Assembly: GCA_003151375.1 (NCBI GenBank)
Contig: PLXI01000251.1
Span: forward strand, 1 to 9,943
DNA: 9,943 bases
DNA from: Hyphomicrobiales bacterium
GTDB taxonomy: Bacteria > Pseudomonadota > Alphaproteobacteria > Rhizobiales > Aestuariivirgaceae
Reading direction: 5' to 3'
The notes under the pieces were generated by a model. It worked only from the letters and a program-made list of their open reading frames with translations. It ran no database searches and was not told the origin of the DNA. Position 1 is the stretch's first letter; each line of letters opens with the position of its first letter. Positions 1 through 5,986 of this stretch are shown here, in pieces. The position numbers and the translations under genes are program-made.

Positions 1-2403
1 TGCTCGTTTGCCTTGGCTGTTAGGAGAAGAAATAACCCCCTCTTGCTCCATGCGTTCAATCAACGTGGCTGCCTTGTTGTAACCCACGCCCAAGCGCCGC
101 TGAACGTAAGAGGTCGAAACTTTTTTATCACGTAACACAACCTGAACTGCCTGATCATAAAGCTGATCACCGGAGCCGCCTTCGCTCCCAGGCATCGGCA
201 CTGCGTCACCAGTGCTTTCCTCGTCTTCTTCTGTCACCGCCTCTAGATATTCTGGCTGACCTTGGGATTTGAGATGATTAACGATGGCTTCAACTTCACT
301 GTCTGAGACAAATGGAGCGTGCAAGCGCGAGATGCGCCCACCACCGGCCATATAAAGCATATCACCCTGTCCAAGCAGCTGCTCGGCACCCTGTTCACCC
401 AAGATCGTGCGACTGTCGATCTTGGAGGTTACTTGGAACGAAATACGGGTTGGGAAATTGGCTTTGATCGTGCCGGTGATAACGTCAACTGATGGGCGCT
501 GCGTTGCCATCACCACATGGATTCCAGCTGCACGCGCCATTTGGGCAAGTCGCTGCACGGCACCTTCAATATCTTTGCCAGCAACCATCATGAGGTCAGC
601 CATTTCGTCGATGATAACGACGATATAAGGCATCTCCTGAAGGTCCATGTCTTCCTGTTCAAAAATCGGCTCACCCGTGCGCGCATCAAAGCCAGTTTGC
701 ACAGTGCGTGAAAATTTTTCGCCCTTGGCAGAAAGTTGAGTAATTTTGGCGTTATAGCCATCAACGTTGCGAACCCCACATTTTGACATTTTGCGGTAAC
801 GGTCTTCCATTTCGCGCACCGCCCATTTCAATGCGACAACTGCTTTGCGCGGATCTGTGACCACTGGTGCCAGCAAATGCGGGATGCCTTCATAAACTGA
901 AAGCTCCAACATCTTGGGGTCAATCATGATCAGCCTGCACTTTTCCGGCGGCAAACGATAAAGCAGCGACAAGATCATGGTGTTGATGCCAACTGATTTA
1001 CCTGAGCCGGTGGTGCCGGCAATCAACAAATGGGGCATGCGTGAGAGGTTGGCAAAAATAGGCTCTCCACCGATGTTCTTGCCCAGTGCAATGTTGAGCG
1101 TGGTGTCGTCCTTGGCAAAGCTTTCATCTTCAAACAGCTCACGCAAATAAACCGTTTCGCGCTTGGCGTTAGGCAATTCGATGCCGATGGCATTGCGGCC
1201 TTGCACCACGGCAACACGCGCCGAAATAGCACTCATCGAACGCGCGATATCATCGGCCAGAGAAATCACCCGTGATGATTTAATGCCGGGAGCGGGTTCA
1301 AGTTCATAAAGGGTAACAACCGGGCCAGGCCTTACTGCAATGATTTGACCTTTGACGCCAAAATCATCGAGCACACTTTCAAGTTGCCGCGCGTTTTCTT
1401 CAAGCTGATCTTTCGAAAGCTCAGGCAGCCGCCCAAGTTTCTTGGGCGTGGCAAGGAGATCGAGATCGGGCAGTTGAAAGCGATGCTTAGATGGCCTTGC
1501 CTTCGTGCGCGGTGCAAGTTTTACGGCTTTACGTGTGGGACGTGCCTCAAACTCATCCTCCTCCATATCTGGTTCGTTGCTATCAGAATCCAACTCATCA
1601 AGTTCTGGAATGTCGCGCTTTAAACTCAGCGGACGGAACCGACCTAAACGGTCTGTGTTTTCTACGCGATTGCCAGAAGCATTATTGCCCGGAGCTGCTT
1701 TTCTATAAAAAAGCCCAAACATAAATTTGAAAATACCCAAGAGGCCCATGATCAGCGCTGCAAAGCCAGCACGCAATCGGATTTTGCTTGCGCTCTTTCG
1801 AACTAGGCCAACCAAGCCGCCCAAGTCCGATTGATCAAGGCCAAGGGCTATGGGCAAGACCCATAGACTGAGAAGCAATGCCAATGAAAAAACAATCGCA
1901 TTGGCGATGCTGCCTTTCACAGCTGCTGAAAACAACGAAAGCAAGGCGGTGGCGGCAATCTCGCCCAAAAAGCCGCCAACCCCTCTGGCCAATCCCCAAG
2001 TCGCGGGTATTGGCATACTTGCCAAAAAAATTGCTCCTGCAAGGCTGGCAAAAAGCCAAAATAAAATTCGCTTCTTCCAGTTTTGAATATTCTTGTGTTG
2101 GAAAAGTTGCGCTGCCCAACTCAAGGGAACCAACACAAAAATTATGCAGGCAAGGCCGAGTGGCTGCATCAATAAATCGGCGACCACAGCGCCGGGCGCT
2201 CCCAGCCAATTGGTCACTTTGGAAGCGATGGAATGGTTCAAAGACGGATCATCTGCGGACCAAGACGCAAGTGCTAGGCCAAGCACCACAACAATGGAAG
2301 TGAGCATGAGTGCCGAAATTTCATAGGCGCGCCGCCACAAGAAGCGGCGCATGGCCTCTGGTATAACTGATTCATCTGTTTCAAATGTATGATGAATGGC
2401 CAT
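1..2403 (-). CDS. ftsK: DNA translocase FtsK (C-terminal end cut by window edge)
   Basis: FtsK is a membrane-anchored, ATP-driven DNA pump at the division septum that clears and aligns chromosome termini for XerCD dimer resolution. The frame is open for 801 codons from ATG 2403 to the window edge. The N-terminus (about residues 20-240) has several hydrophobic segments typical of the FtsK membrane domain. A short acidic/basic linker (about 260-330) follows, far shorter than the E. coli linker. The motor domain has Walker A GTTGSGKS (residues 463-470) and a Walker B ending IVVIIDEMAD, with Asp599 and Glu600. Residues 746-801 form the gamma winged-helix domain (DQLYDQAVQVVLRD, then RRLGVGYNKAATLIERM), which reads KOPS sites. 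Probably only about ten residues are missing at the C-terminus. The start is supported by CAGGAG about 6 bases upstream. It is separated from amtB by terminators, so it should have its own promoter, which I could not place. Confidence 0.97.
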   Translation of the reverse strand, partial: MAIHHTFETDESVIPEAMRRFLWRRAYEISALMLTSIVVVLGLALASWSADDPSLNHSIASKVTNWLGAPGAVVADLLMQPLGLACIIFVLVPLSWAAQLFQHKNIQNWKKRILFWLFASLAGAIFLASMPIPATWGLARGVGGFLGEIAATALLSLFSAAVKGSIANAIVFSLALLLSLWVLPIALGLDQSDLGGLVGLVRKSASKIRLRAGFAALIMGLLGIFKFMFGLFYRKAAPGNNASGNRVENTDRLGRFRPLSLKRDIPELDELDSDSNEPDMEEDEFEARPTRKAVKLAPRTKARPSKHRFQLPDLDLLATPKKLGRLPELSKDQLEENARQLESVLDDFGVKGQIIAVRPGPVVTLYELEPAPGIKSSRVISLADDIARSMSAISARVAVVQGRNAIGIELPNAKRETVYLRELFEDESFAKDDTTLNIALGKNIGGEPIFANLSRMPHLLIAGTTGSGKSVGINTMILSLLYRLPPEKCRLIMIDPKMLELSVYEGIPHLLAPVVTDPRKAVVALKWAVREMEDRYRKMSKCGVRNVDGYNAKITQLSAKGEKFSRTVQTGFDARTGEPIFEQEDMDLQEMPYIVVIIDEMADLMMVAGKDIEGAVQRLAQMARAAGIHVVMATQRPSVDVITGTIKANFPTRISFQVTSKIDSRTILGEQGAEQLLGQGDMLYMAGGGRISRLHAPFVSDSEVEAIVNHLKSQGQPEYLEAVTEEDEESTGDAVPMPGSEGGSGDQLYDQAVQVVLRDKKVSTSYVQRRLGVGYNKAATLIERMEQEGVISSPNSQGKRA

Positions 2404-2508
2404 GTGAATCTCCTGCGCCCAACCGCGATTAGCCACGATTGAGGATTGGTTAATGCAGTTTGCCGTGAGAGGGTTAAGCCTGTGTAAATGGCAGGCACTT
2501 TTCGGCCC

Positions 2509-2664
2509 TTAAGTGTGAAACCATGAGTAAAAGCTGATGATCCACAGAAAGGCTTTGGTCAATTTCGATTTGCGAAAGCGGCTCAGGGTAAATTTGCTAG
2601 GGGTGTCGAGGCTTACGCGCTCACCTGCCCCATCAAAATCGGCACCGAAAGGTTCTTCATCCAT
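2509..2664 (-). CDS. doubtful 51-aa ORF between amtB and ftsK
   Basis: This short frame runs from ATG 2664 to TAA 2509 and encodes 51 residues. It begins MDEEPFGADFDGAGERV (acidic), has a basic middle (SRFRKSKLTK) and ends in an aromatic hydrophobic tail (FLWIISFYSWFHT) that could touch a membrane. I do not recognise it. An in-frame stop lies just upstream (2674-2676), so it is not the tail of a longer frame. No Shine-Dalgarno sequence is visible before the ATG, and the amtB terminator ends only about 25 bases upstream, which leaves little room for a promoter. It may be a chance ORF in the ftsK leader, a small membrane peptide or a gene remnant. Confidence 0.22.
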   Translation of the reverse strand: MDEEPFGADFDGAGERVSLDTPSKFTLSRFRKSKLTKAFLWIISFYSWFHT

Positions 2665-2689
2665 AATGCTTATTTAAGAGTGTTTTTGC

Positions 2690-2714
2690 AAAAGAAAAGC
2701 CCGGGCTTTCGGGC
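2690..2714 (-). terminator. second rho-independent terminator after amtB
   Basis: On the minus strand a GCCCG / CGGGC stem (2710-2714 with 2699-2703) with a 6-base loop is followed by TTTTCTTTT. An alternative fold uses the perfect palindrome AAAGCCCGGGCTTT (2696-2709). It lies about 30 bases beyond the first terminator, so it looks like a back-up stop for the glnK-amtB transcript. Confidence 0.6.
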
Positions 2715-2740
2715 CTGTAAAACTATCGTCATATCTCAAA

Positions 2741-2769
2741 TAAAAAGGGCGCACCGCAATGCGCCCTTT
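2741..2769 (-). terminator. rho-independent terminator of glnK-amtB
   Basis: A perfect 10-bp stem (TGCGCCCTTT at 2760-2769 pairing with AAAGGGCGCA at 2744-2753) encloses a 6-base loop. On the minus strand it runs into TTTTT. It begins about 23 bases after the amtB stop codon, as expected for an intrinsic terminator of that operon. Confidence 0.85.
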
Positions 2770-2791
2770 CGAGTCTTTGGTAACTGTTAGA

Positions 2792-4213
2792 TTATTGGAC
2801 GGTTTCGCCGTGAAGGTTGATATCGAGACCTTCAACTTCAACCTCTGGGCTGACCCGGATGCCCATCACCATATCGATTATTTTGAGGATGATGAAAGTA
2901 CCAATACCGCTCCAAGCGAAGACAGCGAGTACATCGTAGAGCTGTATCAGCATTTGGCCGAAGTTGCCGTCAATAAGCCAACCCTTGGCAGACGAATTGA
3001 TAGCGTTTGAAGCAAACACACCGGTGAGTAGCGCGCCGAGCGCTCCGCCAACACCGTGAACGCCCCAAGCATCCAGTGCGTCGTCATACCCAAAGGCCTT
3101 CTTCATATAGACTGCCGCCAGGAAGCAAACGATGCCTGCTGCGATGCCGATAAGAAGGGCTCCCATTGGGTTAACGAAACCTGAGGCCGGAGTGATGGCC
3201 ACAAGACCAGCAACCGCGCCAGAGATCATGCCCAATACGCTTGGCTTCTTGTGGATAATCCATTCCATGCCCATCCAGCCCATTGCTGCAGCGGCGGTTG
3301 CAATTTGTGTTGCAGCCATTGCCATGCCAGCGTTGACGTTAGAGGTCACAGCTGAACCTGCGTTGAAGCCAAACCAGCCAACCCATAGGAGTGATGCACC
3401 AGTAAGGCTCAGCACAAGATTGTGCGGTGCCATGTTTTCAGTGCCATAGCCTTTGCGCTTGCCGAGCATCAAGCAGGTTACAAGACCAGCAGTACCAGCG
3501 TTCAAGTGCACAACGGTTCCGCCTGCATAGTCAAGCGCACCCAGTGTGCCCAGCCAACCGCCGCCCCAAACCCAATGTGCGATCGGGCTGTAGACGAAGA
3601 TGAGCCAAAGTGACATGAACACCATGAAGGACGAAAACTTCATGCGATCCGCCAGGGCACCTGCGATAAGCGCTGGTGTGATGATCGCGAAAGTCATCTG
3701 ATAGGTCATGTAAACCGATTCAGGAATGGTCGGTGCCAGTGTGCTCACCGCGTTGAGGCCCATCGGCGCTAGGAACAGATAGTTGAAGCCACCGATATAC
3801 TGGTTCAGAGTTGCATTGTCATTTGTGGTGAAAGCAATCGAATAACACATGATCATCCAGAGAACAGTGATGACGCAAGTTGCGCCAAAACTTTGAGCAA
3901 CTGTGGCAAGCACGTTCTTCTTTCGCACCATGCCACCATAGAACAGGGCAAGACCCGGAATGGTCATCATCAAAACTAGTGCCGTGGCGGTGAGCATCCA
4001 AGCGGTATCGCCAGTATCTATTTTTGGAGCAGCGGCTGCTGCAGCAGGAGCTGCTGCAGTTGCAGCGGCAGCAGCAGTGGCCGCGGCGGCAGCAGTAGCA
4101 GCGGCAGCATCAGAGGCAGCATCAGCAAGCGCAGTGCCCCCCATCGCTATCAAGGCGAGACCGGCTTGCAAAAACAGTGGTAGCCCCCCTCGCGGTAAAC
4201 TGAGTCTTTTCAT
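2792..4213 (-). CDS. amtB: ammonium transporter AmtB
   Basis: AmtB is an inner-membrane trimeric channel that takes up ammonium and is blocked by the PII protein GlnK. The 473-residue product starts with a signal peptide (about residues 1-30, ending TALA/DA). An unusual Ala/Thr-rich stretch (32-62) precedes the first core helix (AWMLTATALVLMM). Key residues align with E. coli AmtB at constant spacing: Phe gate F175 and F283 (F107, F215), W216 (W148), D228 (D160), S287 (S219) and the twin histidines H236 and H386 (H168, H318, again 150 apart). About eleven membrane helices of the mature protein fit the family. The start has GAAAGG about 8 bases upstream. It lies 48 bases after glnK in the same direction with no terminator between, so it is very likely co-transcribed from the glnK promoter. 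Tandem terminators follow it. Confidence 0.98.
   Translation of the reverse strand: MKRLSLPRGGLPLFLQAGLALIAMGGTALADAASDAAAATAAAAATAAAAATAAAPAAAAAAPKIDTGDTAWMLTATALVLMMTIPGLALFYGGMVRKKNVLATVAQSFGATCVITVLWMIMCYSIAFTTNDNATLNQYIGGFNYLFLAPMGLNAVSTLAPTIPESVYMTYQMTFAIITPALIAGALADRMKFSSFMVFMSLWLIFVYSPIAHWVWGGGWLGTLGALDYAGGTVVHLNAGTAGLVTCLMLGKRKGYGTENMAPHNLVLSLTGASLLWVGWFGFNAGSAVTSNVNAGMAMAATQIATAAAAMGWMGMEWIIHKKPSVLGMISGAVAGLVAITPASGFVNPMGALLIGIAAGIVCFLAAVYMKKAFGYDDALDAWGVHGVGGALGALLTGVFASNAINSSAKGWLIDGNFGQMLIQLYDVLAVFAWSGIGTFIILKIIDMVMGIRVSPEVEVEGLDINLHGETVQ
4028..4120 (-). repeat. GCN-codon repeat encoding the AmtB poly-Ala linker
   Basis: This coding low-complexity tract of mostly GCN (Ala) codons contains occasional ACN (Thr). 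It encodes residues 32-62 of AmtB, including near-repeats of the unit ATAAAA. It sits after the predicted signal-peptide cleavage site and before the first helix of the transporter core, so it should be periplasmic. Codons are mixed (GCA, GCT, GCC, GCG), so it is not a perfect trinucleotide repeat. Confidence 0.8.
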
Positions 4214-4261
4214 AATTTTGCCTTTCGTTATTTTTGAATAGGTTGAAGAGTTTTTGAAGGT

Positions 4262-4600
4262 TTAGAGAGCTGAAGAACCGTTTTCACCGGTGCGAACCCG
4301 CCAAGCGTCATCAAGCGGCAGCATGAAAACCTTGCCGTCACCAATTTGGCCAGTGCGTGCTGCGGCTTGAATGGCCTCGACAACCTTGGGTGCGAGTTTA
4401 GACTCGACCGCGACTTCAATTTTTACCTTGGGCACAAAGCTGACAGCGTATTCAGCCCCTCGGTAAAACTCGGTATGGCCGCGTTGGCGACCATGCCCCT
4501 TCACTTCTGTAACTGTAATGCCTTGGACGCCTAAGGCCCCCAGTGCTTCACGAACCTCTTCAAGTTTGAAGGGTTTTATAACGGCGATGATGTATTTCAT
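4262..4600 (-). CDS. glnK: nitrogen regulatory protein PII (GlnK type)
   Basis: This small trimeric signal protein binds ATP/ADP and 2-oxoglutarate, is uridylylated by GlnD and reversibly plugs AmtB. The 112-residue product begins MKYIIAVIKPFKLEEVREAL. The T-loop carries GRQRGHTEFYRGAEYAVSF with the uridylylation residue Tyr51. The B-loop is TGQIGDGKVFMLPLDDA (about 83-99), and the C-terminus ends RTGENGSSAL. An upstream in-frame ATG at 4639 would add 13 residues not seen in the family. It also lies upstream of the predicted sigma-54 transcription start, and the canonical start at 4600 has a good AGGAGAAAGG ribosome site (4608-4617). Pairing with amtB supports GlnK rather than GlnB. Expression is probably NtrC/sigma-54 dependent. 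Confidence 0.97.
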   Translation of the reverse strand: MKYIIAVIKPFKLEEVREALGALGVQGITVTEVKGHGRQRGHTEFYRGAEYAVSFVPKVKIEVAVESKLAPKVVEAIQAAARTGQIGDGKVFMLPLDDAWRVRTGENGSSAL

Positions 4601-4632
4601 GAACCAGCCTTTCTCCTGTAACTCGGAAAGGC

Positions 4633-4651
4633 GCTTCAAGTAGCGTGCCAG
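4633..4651 (-). promoter_or_regulatory. sigma-54 (RpoN) promoter of glnK-amtB
   Basis: The minus strand reads CTGGCACG-N4-TTGAAG, against the sigma-54 consensus YTGGCACG-N4-TTGCW. The -24 block is perfect, and the -12 block has one mismatch (A for C). GG and G(A) have the canonical spacing. With A at 4636 as -12, the start site would be near 4624, giving a leader of about 23 bases that contains the glnK ribosome site. NtrC-controlled sigma-54 transcription of glnK-amtB is well established in proteobacteria. Confidence 0.85.
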
Positions 4652-4684
4652 TTTAGAATGAGTCCTAAGGTACTCATTCTAAAC
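4651..4684. repeat. perfect 13-bp inverted repeat abutting the glnK -24 element
   Basis: The arms GTTTAGAATGAGT (4651-4663) and ACTCATTCTAAAC (4672-4684) are perfect complements separated by 8 bases. Relative to the predicted sigma-54 start the dyad spans about -27 to -60. No T-tract follows on the minus strand and no plus-strand gene ends here, so a terminator is unlikely. It resembles an operator for a dimeric regulator. I do not recognise the motif as NtrC, IHF or Fur. Confidence 0.8.
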
Positions 4685-4705
4685 GATTAAATTTTATGCT
4701 CTCAA
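4676..4705 (-). promoter_or_regulatory. possible sigma-70 type promoter for glnK
   Basis: The minus strand has TTGAGA (4700-4705) and TAGAAT (4676-4681) with an 18-base spacer. The -10 element falls inside the upstream arm of the inverted repeat. If real, it would give basal transcription starting near 4669, about 70 bases before the glnK ATG. The match is moderate and the region is A+T-rich, so chance is possible. Confidence 0.35.
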
Positions 4706-4722
4706 TAAAACATTAACTATAG

Positions 4723-4739
4723 TGCCTATATTTAAGGCA
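4723..4739. promoter_or_regulatory. candidate NtrC enhancer site, proximal
   Basis: The sequence TGCCTATATTTAAGGCA is a 17-bp TGC-N11-GCA dyad, the outer geometry of enteric NtrC sites (TGCACC-N5-GGTGCA), but it lacks the inner ACC/GGT. Its centre is about 107 bases upstream of the predicted sigma-54 start, which is where NtrC enhancers commonly lie. Confidence 0.42.
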
Positions 4740-4751
4740 AATATATATTTT

Positions 4752-4768
4752 TGCCTGATATTTAAGCA
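4752..4768. promoter_or_regulatory. candidate NtrC enhancer site, distal
   Basis: The sequence TGCCTGATATTTAAGCA is a second 17-bp TGC-N11-GCA element and an imperfect direct copy of the proximal site. It is centred 29 bp further out (about -136). Two sites near three helical turns apart allow cooperative binding of NtrC dimers on one DNA face. It ends 9 bases from the DUF971 stop codon. Confidence 0.4.
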
Positions 4769-4777
4769 GTTTTACGG

Positions 4778-5146
4778 CTACCGCGAAAGCCCAGCGGTTT
4801 CCAGCTTGTTCAAATAGGCTTGCCAGAGCTGATCTGACTGACGACCAAGTTTTTCGAGATAATCCCAGGTGAAAATACCGGTGGAATGCCCGTCACTGAA
4901 AATCAGACGGATCGCATAAGTGCCGACCGGTTCTAGATTTGTGATTGACACGTCCGCCTTGCCGAAGACCAATTTCTCCTGCCCAGGCCCGTGGCCTTTA
5001 ACTTCTGCACTTGGGCTTTCAAAGCGCAGCAATTCTGCGGAGATTTCAAATTCCTCGCCTGTATCCAAAACAATTTTCAGCCCCTTGCCATTGCTTCCAA
5101 GCCGAAGCTCGGTTGGCCAATGTCCGGTTGGAGGATGGCTAGTCAT
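4778..5146 (-). CDS. DUF971 / GBBH-like N-terminal domain protein
   Basis: The 122-residue protein belongs to the DUF971 family (gamma-butyrobetaine hydroxylase-like N-terminal domain), whose molecular role is unknown when it stands alone. Typical motifs are WPTELRL (about 11-17), the central RFESPSAEVKGHGPGQEKLVFGK, and the closing YAIRLIFSDGHSTGIFTWDYLEKL. I chose ATG 5146 (MTSHPPTGHWP), which overlaps the end of the Trm112-like gene by 8 bases. The frame could also start at GTG 5167, adding seven residues (MRREISH), but no ribosome site precedes that codon. It is the last gene of the five-gene minus-strand set, and no strong terminator is visible before the glnK control region. Confidence 0.9.
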   Translation of the reverse strand: MTSHPPTGHWPTELRLGSNGKGLKIVLDTGEEFEISAELLRFESPSAEVKGHGPGQEKLVFGKADVSITNLEPVGTYAIRLIFSDGHSTGIFTWDYLEKLGRQSDQLWQAYLNKLETAGLSR

Positions 5147-5330
5147 GTGTGATATCTCGCGCCTCACTTGGAAGCATAATGGGAATTCCGTCGCGAAGTG
5201 GATACGCCAGCCCTGCGGCCTTAGAGATCAACTCTTGTTTTTCTGCGTCGTAAATCAGGCGGGTTCTCGTCAGCGGGCAAATGAGCACTTCCAAAAGCTT
5301 TGCGTCGGTGTGGTGCTCATCGTCCATCAT
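5139..5330 (-). CDS. Trm112-like small protein
   Basis: This 63-residue protein is of the Trm112p family (UPF0434/YcaR-like in bacteria). It shows the signature LLEVLICPLTRTRLIYD (about 12-28) followed by LAYPLRDGIPIMLPSEAR (about 41-58). Eukaryotic Trm112 activates several methyltransferases; the bacterial role is unsettled. Only one Cys remains (C18), and the position of the usual second Cys of a CPxC pair is Thr-Arg, so zinc binding is unlikely. Its start (ATGATG) overlaps the TGA of the LON-domain gene, suggesting translational coupling, and its end overlaps the DUF971 start. Confidence 0.93.
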   Translation of the reverse strand: MMDDEHHTDAKLLEVLICPLTRTRLIYDAEKQELISKAAGLAYPLRDGIPIMLPSEARDITHD

Positions 5331-5986
5331 TGCATCCTCGTGGAGTTGCCATGAAGTGACTTCTTGAGAGCCAACTCAGTAAGTGCCACCAAAACTTCTG
5401 CACGGGTTTTCAAATCAGGTGCTTCAAGTAGTGCTTGTTTGTCGCGCGGCGGATAAGGTGCGAGAAGCGAAAGTGTGTTGACCAAAACTTCAGTATTGAC
5501 AGCGTTCACGTCTTCCCAATTTGTGGTCAAATTATTCAATTCAAGATATTGGCGAAAAGCATCCAACACTTGTGCGCGGTCGACGCTGGGGGCACCTGCC
5601 CCCGAAACAAGATCAATGGCAAAAGGCCGAAAATCAATTGCCGCCTGTCGATAAGGGGTCTCAACCCTAGCTTCACGCCCCAGAACAAATCGACAGATGC
5701 CAGTAAGTGTTACATGGATGCGGCCGTCTTCACTCTCGGAATAAGACGTGATTCGGCCAGCGCAACCTATGTGCATCAGTTTTGGTTTCGTCTGAGATTG
5801 ATCAGCTTGCGGCTGGATGATGCCGATCAAACGGTTTCCGGCCATGGCGACTTCCACCATCTCAAGATAACGCGGCTCAAATATACTTAGAGGTAAATCA
5901 GTGCGCGGTAAAAGCAGCGCACCTGAAAGTGGAAACATGGGCAAAGACTTGGGTAAATCGGAAATAATTTGATAACGGCGGTTCAT
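5327..5986 (-). CDS. stand-alone LON substrate-binding domain protein
   Basis: The 219 residues match the N-terminal substrate-binding domain of Lon protease only; the AAA+ and Ser-Lys protease domains are absent. Family features include LPMFPLSGALLLPRTDLPLSIFEPRY (about 15-40), the IGIIQP strand (54-59), GCAGRITSYSESEDGR and LTGICRFVLG. A helical C-terminal half ends VLVALTELALKKSL. Such proteins are common in alphaproteobacteria, often annotated peptidase S16, and have no demonstrated protease activity. The start ATG overlaps the thioredoxin stop (ATGA), and its own stop overlaps the Trm112-like start. Confidence 0.93.
   Translation of the reverse strand: MNRRYQIISDLPKSLPMFPLSGALLLPRTDLPLSIFEPRYLEMVEVAMAGNRLIGIIQPQADQSQTKPKLMHIGCAGRITSYSESEDGRIHVTLTGICRFVLGREARVETPYRQAAIDFRPFAIDLVSGAGAPSVDRAQVLDAFRQYLELNNLTTNWEDVNAVNTEVLVNTLSLLAPYPPRDKQALLEAPDLKTRAEVLVALTELALKKSLHGNSTRMQ

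Noticed and set aside
1835..2303. Overlapping ORFs of 124 (minus) and 141 (plus) codons
   Set aside because: Both lie inside the ftsK membrane-domain coding region in other frames. The FtsK frame is continuous through the whole region.
2430..2490. TTAACC words upstream of ftsK as a CtrA binding site
   Set aside because: A CtrA site needs TTAA-N7-TTAA. The two TTAA words here are about 22 bases apart.
3960..4241. Plus-strand Ala-rich ORF of 93 codons
   Set aside because: It is antisense to the AmtB signal peptide and linker. Its Ala content comes from the GCN repeat read on the other strand.
4601..4639. Longer GlnK starting at ATG 4639
   Set aside because: It would add 13 residues before the canonical MKYIIAVIKP start and would begin upstream of the predicted sigma-54 transcription start.
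4736..4755. GGCAAA...TTTGCC A+T-rich dyad as a terminator of the five-gene set
   Set aside because: The stem is only six base pairs around an A/T spacer with no T-tract after it. The sequence is better explained as the facing halves of the two TGC-N11-GCA elements.
5435..5890. Plus-strand ORF of 151 codons
   Set aside because: It is antisense to the LON-domain gene, with no recognisable domain and no ribosome site.
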